Shown: positions 14,191 through 23,300 of the stretch, in pieces
Layout: each line of letters begins with the position of its first letter
How positions within the stretch are numbered: position 1 is the stretch's first letter
NCBI GenBank assembly: GCA_002314055.1
Contig: DCBP01000050.1
Location: 581 to 44,860 of the forward strand
Direction: 5' to 3'
Length of the DNA: 44,280 bases
From: Prevotella sp. UBA1104
Lineage (GTDB): Bacteria; Bacteroidota; Bacteroidia; Bacteroidales; Bacteroidaceae
Position numbers and translations under genes: made by a program
The notes under the pieces: generated by a model
What the model saw: only the letters and a program-made list of their open reading frames with translations
Databases searched by the model: none
Told to the model about the DNA's origin: nothing

Positions 14191-16560
14191 ATGAAGAACA
14201 ACTTAAAACTGAAATTGATTGTGGCAACTGCTCTCATGCTGTCTGCCTCTCAAGCCAATGCCCTTGAATGGAAAGGCGGGAAAGCGGTAACGCTTGTTTG
14301 CGACACGGCAAGCATGGAACCTGTGGCACGCACGGCTTCTCTTATGCTTAAAGGCGACTTAAAGAATGTGCTGAATTCGGAACTTAGGATTAAAAGCAAC
14401 GGCAAAGCGAAAGGTAACGCCATAACAGCAAAAATTAATGCGGCTGACTTTGCTTACAAGAAGGAGGCTTTCAAGATTGATGCCGACGGCAATACCCTGC
14501 GCATCCTTGCCAGTGACTCTCACGGCGTGGCGTATGCACTGCTTGAGGTGTCGCGTCTCTTGGGGGTATCGCCATGGGAATGGTGGGCTGACAGCAAACC
14601 GCAACAGATGAAGAGTTTCTCGCTGAAAGACGACTATACGACGGCACAGGCTCCGTCGGTGGAGTTCCGCGGCATTTTCATAAACGACGAGGACTGGGGA
14701 CTGATGCCGTGGGCAAGCAAGACGTATGAGCCTACTGACGTTAAAGGACAGATAGGACCGAAGACTAATGCCCGTATCTTCGAACTTCTGCTCCGCCTTA
14801 GGGCCAATACCTATTGGCCGGCAATGCACGAATGTACACGTCCGTTTTTCCTTACCAAAGGAAACCGCGAAGTTGCAAAGCAATATGGCATATATATCGG
14901 TGGCTCTCACTGTGAACCGATGGCATCGAGTGCGGCTACGGAATGGAAGATAAGGGGTAAGGGAAATTATGACTATGTCAATAACTCCAGCAATGTATAC
15001 AAATTCTGGGAGGACCGCGTAAAGGAGGTTAACAAGCAGCCTATCCTTTATACTATCGGTATGCGCGGTGTTCACGACGGGGCTATGCAGGGAGCTAAGA
15101 CCGTGGAGGAACAGAAAACAGTTCTGGAGAGAGTTATTAAGGACCAACGCGGACTGCTCGCAAAATATGTTGACAAGGATGTTACCCGGGTGCCACAACT
15201 CTTTATCCCATACAAGGAGGTGCTCGATGTATATAAAGCCGGACTTAAAGTGCCAGACGACGCATGTCTTGTATGGTGTGACGACAACTACGGCTACGTT
15301 CGCCACTTCCCTACCCCCGAAGAGCGAGCACGCAAGGGTGGCAACGGTATTTACTACCACGTTAGCTATTGGGGACGGCCTCACGACTACCTCTGGCTCG
15401 GCACTTTCTCGCCGTCGCTTATGTTTCAGCAGATGTCGGAGGCCTGGCACAAGGGGATACAAAGGTTTTGGATTCTGAACGTTGGCGATATCAAGCCTGC
15501 CGAATACCAGATTGAGCTGTTTATGGACATGGCTTGGCAGATGCAGTCTGTTTATCCCGGACAGAATGATGCTGAAAAGGAACTGATACCTAACAATGCA
15601 TGGCTTTCGGAACATGAACGTAACTTCTACACCCGCGAGTTTGGCAAGGAGCTTGGCAATGAAGTTCTTCCGCTGATGCTTGAGTCTTACCGCCTGGCTT
15701 ATATCCGCAAACCGGAATTCCTTGGCAATACCCGCTGCGAAGAATGGGACAAAAAATACAGTATAATAAAGGACTTGCCCTGGAGCGAAGAATATATAAA
15801 AGGAAGACTTGCCGAATACAAGTTGCTTGCGGACAAAGTGGACGCCCTTTCAAAGAATGTTTCTGCCGACAAAAGGGATGAGTTCTATCAGCTTGTGGAA
15901 TACCCACTGAAGGCTGCCGCACAGATGAACGACAAACTTCTTATCGCACAACTTGCACGCCACGGCAAGGCAAAATGGGAGGATAGCGATTTGGCTTACG
16001 ACAGCATCGCTTCGCTGACTAAACGCTACAACGAAGGATTCTACAACAAAGAAAAGTGGAACCGCATGATGGACTTTATGCCACGTATGCAGCCTGTGTT
16101 CAAGCGTGTTCCTCATACCACGGAGGCTGCTCCACTGCCTGTCGAACCAAATTATATAGCGAAGATTAACGCTGCCGACTGCTCTTTGGGCATGCCTATT
16201 GTATGGCAGGGATTAGGATACGAGGGGAAGGCTGCCGAAATAGAGAAAGGAAAATGGCTTGAGTTTGATTTCAATACTGGAGCTGTCTCTTCTGACTCTA
16301 TAACCGTTGAGGTTAGAATGATTCCTACCCACCCTATGGTTGGCAACAAACTGCGCTTTGCTATTTCAATCGACGGCAGCGACCCCGTTACTGCTGAATA
16401 TCAGACCGAGGGAAGAGATGAGGAATGGAAAGTTAATACTTTGCGCAACCATGCGATAAAGACTTTCAGGTTCCCAATCGGGAAACAGTCTGCTGTACAC
16501 AGAATTAGGATTACTGCCTTAGACGATAGTGTCGTGCTCGACCAGATATTTGTATATTAA
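14191..16560 (+). CDS. GH115 xylan alpha-1,2-glucuronidase
   Basis: Secreted glycoside hydrolase of family GH115, 789 aa. The family removes (4-O-methyl-)D-glucuronic acid from internal and terminal xylose residues of xylan. A signal peptide (1-24, SQANA) precedes the N-terminal domain. The catalytic domain carries family blocks EFRGIFINDEDWGLMPWA (158-175), LRLRANTYWPAMHE, TIGMRGVHDGAM, WCDDNYGYVRHFPTPEE (from 362) and GIYYHVSYWGRPHDYLWL (about 385-402). The GH115 C-terminal beta domain is present from about 655 to the end. The start is supported by the signal peptide and by the promoter 40 bp upstream. It heads the enzyme operon; the next gene starts 67 bp later. Periplasmic or surface location is not decided. 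Confidence 0.93.
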   Translation: MKNNLKLKLIVATALMLSASQANALEWKGGKAVTLVCDTASMEPVARTASLMLKGDLKNVLNSELRIKSNGKAKGNAITAKINAADFAYKKEAFKIDADGNTLRILASDSHGVAYALLEVSRLLGVSPWEWWADSKPQQMKSFSLKDDYTTAQAPSVEFRGIFINDEDWGLMPWASKTYEPTDVKGQIGPKTNARIFELLLRLRANTYWPAMHECTRPFFLTKGNREVAKQYGIYIGGSHCEPMASSAATEWKIRGKGNYDYVNNSSNVYKFWEDRVKEVNKQPILYTIGMRGVHDGAMQGAKTVEEQKTVLERVIKDQRGLLAKYVDKDVTRVPQLFIPYKEVLDVYKAGLKVPDDACLVWCDDNYGYVRHFPTPEERARKGGNGIYYHVSYWGRPHDYLWLGTFSPSLMFQQMSEAWHKGIQRFWILNVGDIKPAEYQIELFMDMAWQMQSVYPGQNDAEKELIPNNAWLSEHERNFYTREFGKELGNEVLPLMLESYRLAYIRKPEFLGNTRCEEWDKKYSIIKDLPWSEEYIKGRLAEYKLLADKVDALSKNVSADKRDEFYQLVEYPLKAAAQMNDKLLIAQLARHGKAKWEDSDLAYDSIASLTKRYNEGFYNKEKWNRMMDFMPRMQPVFKRVPHTTEAAPLPVEPNYIAKINAADCSLGMPIVWQGLGYEGKAAEIEKGKWLEFDFNTGAVSSDSITVEVRMIPTHPMVGNKLRFAISIDGSDPVTAEYQTEGRDEEWKVNTLRNHAIKTFRFPIGKQSAVHRIRITALDDSVVLDQIFVY

Positions 16561-16567
16561 AATAGGA

Positions 16568-16593
16568 AATACATATAAAATACTATATGTATT
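16568..16593. repeat. Perfect AT-rich inverted repeat between GH115 and esterase
   Basis: AATACATATA and TATATGTATT form a perfect 10-bp stem with a 6-nt loop. There is no T-run behind it, so it is not a standard terminator. It would be in the mRNA between the two cistrons. Confidence 0.6.
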
Positions 16594-16627
16594 ATAACTT
16601 TAAAGGAAGTATTAAAAATATACCAAA

Positions 16628-17518
16628 ATGAAAAGATTTTTCATCTTAGCCTTGCTTGCTCTTACCATGACAACGGCACAGGCTAAAAAACATGTAATTC
16701 CCGTGTTTATCACGGCAGGACAGTCGAATACCGACGGCAGAACGAAGAACGAGTTTCTGCCGGAATACATCAAGAAGAACAAATACCACCACACGTTCTG
16801 GTGCTACAACAACGGACTATACAGCGAACACGGTGAGTTCAAACTCTTCTGGCCGTATATCGACCGCAAGGACGACAACCACCGCTGGGCGTATGATGCC
16901 GTAACATACTACTTCCTCGACCGTTCGCTTGGCTGCGACTACTACGTTATTAAGGAGTCGAGAGGCGGAACAGCTATCAGTCTTAAATGTCCGAGCGACC
17001 ACAACATGTACTGGAGTGCTTCGCCGAAATTCCTTGAAGAGAACAAAGCTACCGATAAAGAAGGAAGGAGTCTGCTGAAGGCTCTTTGCGAAAACATCGA
17101 CCTTGCCATCGACAAGACTCTGTCGAAGAAAGGCAAGTTTGACATCAAGGCTCTACTTTGGCATCAGGGAGAGAGCGACCGCCACGACAACAAGGCTTAC
17201 TACGAGAATCTGAAGGAGATGATTGCCTATGTGCGCCGACACCTGGTGGAGAAAACAGGACAGAAAAAATACTACAGACTGCCTGTTATTCTCGGTGGCA
17301 TTTCTCATAAGAGTGCCGGATTCTCCGAGGGTGTGGAGGAAGGACAACGCCGACTTGCCGAAGAAGACAAGAACGTTTATTTCATCCCCGTGCCTGAGGC
17401 CTCGCTACAGTCTGACCACATGCACTTCGATGAGCATGGTGCCGAACTGCTCGGCAAGAAAATATACAACAAGCTTGTAGAACTGAAACTTGCCGGCAAA
17501 GGAGCCAAGAAGATATAG
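16628..17518 (+). CDS. SASA/CE6-like acetyl(xylan) esterase
   Basis: Secreted SGNH-type carbohydrate esterase, 296 aa, of the sialate O-acetylesterase (SASA) domain class to which CE6 acetylxylan esterases belong. A signal peptide (1-19) is followed by the nucleophile block FITAGQSNTDGR with Ser33, then ESRGGTAISLK, the HQGESDRHD block and DHMHFDEHGAE with Asp263 and His266 as the acid-base pair. Between GH115 and GH127 it would remove O-acetyl groups from xylan fragments so the other enzymes can act. This substrate is inferred from context; sialate or other acetyl esters cannot be excluded by sequence alone. Confidence 0.88.
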   Translation: MKRFFILALLALTMTTAQAKKHVIPVFITAGQSNTDGRTKNEFLPEYIKKNKYHHTFWCYNNGLYSEHGEFKLFWPYIDRKDDNHRWAYDAVTYYFLDRSLGCDYYVIKESRGGTAISLKCPSDHNMYWSASPKFLEENKATDKEGRSLLKALCENIDLAIDKTLSKKGKFDIKALLWHQGESDRHDNKAYYENLKEMIAYVRRHLVEKTGQKKYYRLPVILGGISHKSAGFSEGVEEGQRRLAEEDKNVYFIPVPEASLQSDHMHFDEHGAELLGKKIYNKLVELKLAGKGAKKI

Positions 17519-17540
17519 ATTTTTCATCTTTCCTTCACCA

Positions 17541-17585
17541 GTTCTCCCAAAACTCCCAGTTCTCCCAGAACTCCCAGAACTCCCA
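17541..17585. repeat. 9-bp tandem repeat NNNCTCCCA, five units
   Basis: GTTCTCCCA, AAACTCCCA, GTTCTCCCA, GAACTCCCA and GAACTCCCA follow one another, ending 26 bp before the GH127 start codon. The repeat is in the operon spacer. Copy-number change would alter the spacing but not a reading frame. Confidence 0.85.
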
Positions 17586-17611
17586 ATCATCAACAAAACT
17601 AAAAAAACAAT

Positions 17612-19609
17612 ATGAGCTCCATCAAGAAATCATTTTTGGCAATTACAGCCGCTGTTGCCCTCGCCAGTACTGCACAAGCCGCAACCCACGATGAGGTTAC
17701 CCTTATCGAAAAACCGGTGAAAGTGTCTGCCATATCCGGAATCCAGGGATTTATCGGTGACAGAATGAAACTGAACCGCAACACGTATCTGAAGGACTTC
17801 CCTATCGACCAGTATGTCGACTTTGTGGTTAACCGCAAACATACGGCATGGGACTGGACCCGTGCTGAACAGCACGGCAAGTGGATTGAGAGTGCTTACC
17901 TCTCGGCTCTGCAAAGCGGCGACAAGGAGCTTCTCGCCAAGGCTAAGAAAGAACTATACAGAATTATCGGTTCGCAGGAAGCTAATGGCTACCTCGGAGC
18001 TACGGCAAAGGATTACCGTTCGAAGAAACGACCTATCAGAGGTATGGATCCATACGAGCTGTATTTCGTTTTCCATGCCTTCGAGACGGTATATGAGGAG
18101 ACCGGCGACAAGACGGCTCTGAAGTCTGTGGAGAAACTTGCCGGATATTTTCTCGACAATTTCGGTCCGGGAAAGAACGAATTCTGGCCTTCCAAGACTC
18201 TCCACTATCCGGAGAACAAGGGCAAGGTATTGTCGGGACAGAGCGACTTCGCCGGCCACAGCGTACACTATGCCTGGGAGGGCACACTGCTTGCCGACCC
18301 TATCGCACGTCTCTATGAAATTACGGGTAAGAAGAAATATCTCGAATGGTCGAAATGGGTTGTAGGCAACATCGACAGATGGGGCGGATGGGACGCCTTC
18401 TCGCGCCTCGACTCCGTTGCCGACGGCAAGCTCGGTGTTGACAAACTGCAACCGTATGTGCATGCCCATACTTTCCACATGAATTTCATGGGCTTCCTCC
18501 GTCTGTATCGCATTACTGGCGACAAGTCGCTGCTCAGAAAGGTAGAAGGTGCATGGAGCGATATTGCCAGCCGACAGATGTATATCACTGGCGGTGTGAG
18601 CGTGGCTGAACATTACGAACCGGGATTCATAAAGCCTCTCAGCGGAAACATCATCGAGACCTGTGCCACAATGTCGTGGATGCAACTGACACAGATGCTT
18701 CTGCAACTCACCGGCGACACGAAGTATGCCGACGCCATGGAACGACTGATGATTAACCACGTGTTTGCCGCACAGGATGCAGAAAAGGGAACTTGCCGTT
18801 ATCATACTGCTCCTAACGGGGTGAAACCTGCCGGATATTTCCATGGTCCCGACTGCTGCACGGCGAGCGGGCACCGCATTATATCCCTGTTGCCAACGTT
18901 CTTCTATGCCGAACGCGGAAGGGAATTCTACATCAACCAGTATGTGGGGTCAAACTACAACGGCAGTAACTTTAAGTTTGATATCGAGGGCAACTATCCT
19001 GCCGACGGCAATATCTCTATCCGCTTTAGCCAAGGCTGCGAAAAGGAGCTTTGTCTCCGCATACCGTCATGGTGTAAGTCTCCGTCGGCTAAGCTCAACG
19101 GAAAGTCCATCGACGGTGTGAAGCCGGGCAGCTACCTCAAGATAAACAGGAAATGGGCAAAGGGCGATGTTGTGGAACTGTCGTTCCCTATGGAGGAGCG
19201 CTGGATAATGCGCGAGCACCATGCCGACTACGAGAAGTATTACTTGAAGGACGGCGAGATTATGTATCGCGAGAAACCGACACAGAATATCCCTTGTGCC
19301 TTTCTCCGCGGACCGGTAGTGTATTGCGTGGATATGGTCTGGAACCCACAGCTGCACAACGACGACTGCGACGTGCTTAAAGACATACGTTTCGACACTT
19401 CGTCGCTGCCTGTTGCCATAGGCAAGGTTGACCCTACGATGATGGCAGGTTGCTTTAAGGCAAAGGGAACATACAAGGGAAATCCCGTTGACCTCGTTCT
19501 TACTCCTTTTGCAAATATCGGACAGTGGTGGCGCAACGGCGAGGCGAAGCCGCAACCATGGGCAGACGCTTTCTCTTACGGCATCTGGACTTATCCGGTA
19601 AAGAAATAA
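17612..19609 (+). CDS. GH127-type beta-L-arabinofuranosidase
   Basis: Secreted glycosidase of the DUF1680 superfamily, 665 aa, best placed in GH127 (GH146 is a close alternative). A signal peptide (1-23) precedes an (alpha/alpha)6-barrel and C-terminal beta domains. Zinc-site residues known from Bifidobacterium HypBA1 are matched: Glu349 and Cys351 in IIETCATMSWM, and Cys415/Cys416 in PDCCTASGHR. The second cysteine of the pair corresponds to the nucleophile. The enzyme releases beta-L-arabinofuranose; in this operon it would trim arabinose decorations. It is last in the enzyme operon. Downstream lies a 52-aa ORF on the other strand and no clear terminator. Confidence 0.9.
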   Translation: MSSIKKSFLAITAAVALASTAQAATHDEVTLIEKPVKVSAISGIQGFIGDRMKLNRNTYLKDFPIDQYVDFVVNRKHTAWDWTRAEQHGKWIESAYLSALQSGDKELLAKAKKELYRIIGSQEANGYLGATAKDYRSKKRPIRGMDPYELYFVFHAFETVYEETGDKTALKSVEKLAGYFLDNFGPGKNEFWPSKTLHYPENKGKVLSGQSDFAGHSVHYAWEGTLLADPIARLYEITGKKKYLEWSKWVVGNIDRWGGWDAFSRLDSVADGKLGVDKLQPYVHAHTFHMNFMGFLRLYRITGDKSLLRKVEGAWSDIASRQMYITGGVSVAEHYEPGFIKPLSGNIIETCATMSWMQLTQMLLQLTGDTKYADAMERLMINHVFAAQDAEKGTCRYHTAPNGVKPAGYFHGPDCCTASGHRIISLLPTFFYAERGREFYINQYVGSNYNGSNFKFDIEGNYPADGNISIRFSQGCEKELCLRIPSWCKSPSAKLNGKSIDGVKPGSYLKINRKWAKGDVVELSFPMEERWIMREHHADYEKYYLKDGEIMYREKPTQNIPCAFLRGPVVYCVDMVWNPQLHNDDCDVLKDIRFDTSSLPVAIGKVDPTMMAGCFKAKGTYKGNPVDLVLTPFANIGQWWRNGEAKPQPWADAFSYGIWTYPVKK

Positions 19610-19636
19610 AGTTTTTTCTTCTCGAGACTAAGTAAA

Positions 19637-19795
19637 TCAGCAATCCTCGAGATAACCCTTTGTGAACATGTCGTACGACAGGGCCTCAAGTTCCTTGAGT
19701 GTCATCTGCTCTACGGCATGTTCTATTTTTCTTATCAGTTCGCTACGCTTATAATCGTCCTCGTCTGAGAGGCGGTGGTGGAATGATGTGCTCAT
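19637..19795 (-). CDS. Small conserved-looking 52-aa protein
   Basis: An intact short ORF on the minus strand, ATG at 19795 and TGA at 19637-19639. The product is acidic and soluble: MSTSFHHRLSDEDDYK at the N-terminus, then a predicted amphipathic helix KRSELIRKIEHAVEQMTL, and KELEALSYDMFTKGYL near the end. It has no signal or membrane segment. A -7 element TATATTTG on the minus strand lies at 19838-19845, giving a leader of about 35-40 nt. Helical charge pattern and an own promoter argue for a real gene. I do not recognise the family. Confidence 0.6.
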   Translation of the reverse strand: MSTSFHHRLSDEDDYKRSELIRKIEHAVEQMTLKELEALSYDMFTKGYLEDC

Positions 19796-19994
19796 AAAAT
19801 TTTATTTTTTATATTTGTATAGTATAAATTGAAGTTGCAAATATAATAAATCATCATGAAATAAGCTCTATATATGCAAGGGATAATATAGTTGACCGTA
19901 AAAGTTTTACTCTGGGTTTATACAAACTATACCACCAATACCTGTATTTGGCTCTTCGTAAATATAAATACAACGAAGAAACACAATAAATTCT

Positions 19995-20033
19995 TTATTG
20001 CAAACTTGGAAAAAATTATTGCAAACTTGGAAA
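19995..20033. repeat. 18-bp direct repeat pair, 21-bp period
   Basis: TTATTGCAAACTTGGAAA occurs identically at 19995-20012 and 20016-20033. The 21-bp period is two helical turns, so a protein would meet both on the same face. The reverse complement of the core (AAGTTTGCAAT) recurs in the PUL2 promoter at 20347-20357. Confidence 0.85.
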
Positions 20034-20221
20034 TAACTTTTTTAAATGTCGAATTTTGACTTTCCTCTACTCCAATCCGCTAATTTACGAGGTAAGGAGG
20101 GGAGTATAGATAATATGCCATAGATACAAAACAGAAGTTCCGAAACAACCGGTCAAGAAATTTTGCTTGAGATTGAGTGTAAATGACTTTGAGAAATGAC
20201 GAAACAGCTATAATTATTGAT

Positions 20222-20240
20222 ATGTGTCAATTCTACACAT
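20222..20240. promoter_or_regulatory. Dyad ATGTGT-N7-ACACAT, possible operator
   Basis: A perfect 6-bp inverted repeat with a 7-bp spacer, about 125 bp upstream of the predicted PUL2 transcript start. A single ATGTGT half-site recurs at 20281-20286. No regulator is encoded next to PUL2. Confidence 0.4.
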
Positions 20241-20320
20241 TTTTAACCTATAGCACTGATATTAAGTATTTTAACTTGTTATGTGTAAAAAATATGTTAA
20301 ATAGCCTATCCATGAAAACG

Positions 20321-20352
20321 TTTGCACCTTAAAAAAATTCTTATTAAGTTTG
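20321..20352 (+). promoter_or_regulatory. Promoter of PUL2 susC
   Basis: TTTG (20321-20324), 20-bp spacer, TAAGTTTG (20345-20352): a full match to the Bacteroidota -33/-7 promoter. The predicted leader is about 40 nt to the ATG at 20398. Confidence 0.8.
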
Positions 20353-20397
20353 CAATTGCAAAAAAATCAGAACTACTAATATAATAAACATTAACCT

Positions 20398-23300
20398 ATG
20401 AAAAAAAGAAAAACAAGTTCATCCCGTAAATGGGGGGATGAGTTTCTTATGAAATTATTGTTGCTCTGCTGTTTCTTCGGAATGTCAGCACTTGCCAGTG
20501 CACAGCAGAAAGTTAGCGGAACCGTTGTAGACTCAAACGGTGAACCAGTTATCGGAGCGAGTGTAGTAGTGAAAGGCACTTCAACGGGTGCCGTTACTGA
20601 CATCGACGGTAAATTCACATTCGTGGCAGAACCCGGCAAGACCATCGAAGTATCATACATCGGCTACAAGCCTGTAACGTTCCTTGCTTCCGAAAAGCCG
20701 GCAAAAATCAAGCTCGCTGAAGATTCTGAAATGCTCGACGAAGTTGTTGCCGTCGGCTACGGAGTTATGAAAAAACGCGACCTGACAGGAGCCATCAGTA
20801 CAATAGGTGCCGACAAGCTGAAGGACCGCTCCTTTGGCAATGCGCTCCAGTCGATGGCGGGACAAGTGTCGGGAGTGCAAATCACACAGTCGCAGGGAGC
20901 CCCGGGCATGGCTCCTACAGTTAAGGTGCGCGGAGCGACGTCAATCAATGCCGGAACCACACCGCTGTATGTAATCGACGGTGTACCTCTGGAGGACGAC
21001 ACAAACTCAGGGAACGGTTCAAACGGCGGAAGCCTGCAGTATTCCAACCACAACCCGATGAACAATATAAACCCTAACGACATCGAGAGCATTGAGGTAC
21101 TGAAGGATGCCGCTTCGGCAGCAATCTACGGCTCACGAGGTGCAAACGGTGTTGTGCTCATAACTACAAAGTCGGGGAAGGCTGGAAAAACGAAGGTTGA
21201 CCTTTCCTATGAACTTGGTTTCTCGCGCGTGAACCGCAAGATTGACCTGATGGACGCAAAACAGTGGATGCGCTATGAATCGGCAGCTCGCGAAAACCAG
21301 TGGCAGACGGATGTTGCCAAGAACCCTACGCTTCAGCGAACAAACAACTCAAAATACGTAATACCTTCAGAGTTCTCAGACCCCGAATGGCTGGAGCGCA
21401 TCAGCAACGGAACAGACTGGCAGGACGTACTCTACCGCACTGGCGTAAGCCATAACGTACAGGCGTCAGTTTCGGGTGGCTCGGAGAAGACACAGTTCAT
21501 GATGTCGCTCGGATATCTCAACCAGAAAGGTGTTGTGATAACCAACGACTACAACCGCCTCTCCGGCAGACTTAACCTTAACCACAAGATTAGCAGCCGA
21601 CTGAATGTAGGCATGAAGCTTAACTTCACACGTTCTTCCGACTCTCCACAGGGACTTGCCGGCAAGTCTGACGTCGTCAGCCTTGCATGTCAGAGCGACC
21701 CTATTTTCCCTCTATATGTAGAGACAGGCTCGCTCGGATTCAAGGACCCAAGCTCTATATGGAATACTTTCGTGAAATACGGCTTCCAGCTGTGGCATCC
21801 GTATTCGCTCACAAAGGAGGCTTCGAAGAAGCTGAAAACAGACAATATTATCGGCACGGCGTTCGGAGAATACAAAATACTCGACGGACTGACTTTCAAG
21901 ACATCTGCCGGACTCAACTCCTCTGACTCCCACTACGAATATTACTGGAACGAGGGACAGAATTGGGGATATTCCGGCTGGGTGCATGCCACAGGAACCT
22001 ACTCGACACGCCGTGTAGACAACTGGGTATGGGAAAACACCCTCAACTACAACAAGACTTTCAATACTGACCATAACTTCACCGCATTGCTCGGTTACAC
22101 AATGCAGGATCAGGTAACTACATTCTCAAACCTGACCGGTTCGGGATACCCTAATGACCTGGTACATACAATAAACGCAAGTACAACTCAGACAGGAACG
22201 ACCCTAAAGTCGGAATGGGCTCTCATGTCGTATCTGGCACGTGCCACATATGCATACAAAGGAAAATATCTCGCTACAGCATCATTCCGTGCAGACGGAT
22301 GCTCGCGCTTCGGAGCAAACAACCGCTGGGGTTACTTCCCGTCAGTGTCGACTGCATGGCGCATATCTGAGGAAAAGTTCATGGAGTCGACACGCAGTTG
22401 GCTCGACAACCTGAAAATTCGCACAAGCTATGGCGTAACCGGAAACAACCAGATTGACGACTATGCGGCAATCGGACTGCTCAAGAACTCGCAGTATGCC
22501 GTTGACGGCAAGCTTACAAGCGGACTTTATACCGGCACAATGCCTTCGAAAGACCTCAAGTGGGAGAAGACAGGACAGTATGACATAGGTTTCGACGCCA
22601 ACCTGTTCGGCAGCCGACTGAACATCGGGTTCGACTACTACTACTCTAAAACTACCGATATGCTGCTTGAGGTGCCGGTACCTGTAATAACGGGATTTAC
22701 CGAATCTCAGATGAATATCGGTTCCGTAAGGAACCTGGGATTCGAACTTAACATCAGTACCGTAAACATCCGCACCAAAGACTTCATGTGGACTACAGAC
22801 TTCAACATTTCGGCAAACCGCAACAAGGTTTTGAAACTCGGCAACAACAACGCCCCTATCGAGGTAAATACCAACTCGGCAATTTCACGCACAGAGGTCG
22901 GACAGCCTGTAGGCAACTACTACGGATACAAAGTTACGGGCGTTTACAGCACAGCTGAAATAAACGACCCGAAAGTGGCAAAATATGCCGGAGCAGAACC
23001 TGGCGACCCGAAGGTATGGGACAAGGACGGCAACGGTAAGATTGATGCATCAGACCGAACCATTCTCGGCAACTACCAGCCAGATTTCACATGGGGAATG
23101 ACGAACAACCTGTCATGGAAAGGATTTGAATTATCATTCATGCTAACAGGAACACACGGCAACGAGATTATGAACCAGAACGCACGCTTCCTGGGCTTCT
23201 ACAACGGAGCGCGCAACCTCTATGCAAGCCGCAGCAACTTCTGGGTCAGCGACGAACAGCCAGGCGACGGAATGACACCGAAACCACGCACCACACCAAA

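Larger units (their letters stand above)
19796..20397. other. Intergenic regulatory region upstream of PUL2
   Basis: A 602-bp region without a gene. It holds the minus -7 element of the small ORF (19838-19845), a 13-bp palindrome GTAAAAGTTTTAC (19898-19910), two 18-bp direct repeats (19995-20033), a dyad ATGTGT-N7-ACACAT (20222-20240) with a further ATGTGT at 20281, and the PUL2 promoter (20321-20352). Confidence 0.7.

Noticed and set aside
14359..15615. Long antisense ORF of 418 aa inside GH115
   Set aside because: It lies wholly inside a well-supported gene, has no recognisable domain and no promoter or neighbours on that strand.
19620..19652. TCTCGAG/CTCGAGA inverted repeat after GH127 as a terminator
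   Set aside because: Only 7 bp with a long loop that overlaps the end of the 52-aa ORF, and no T-run follows on the plus strand.
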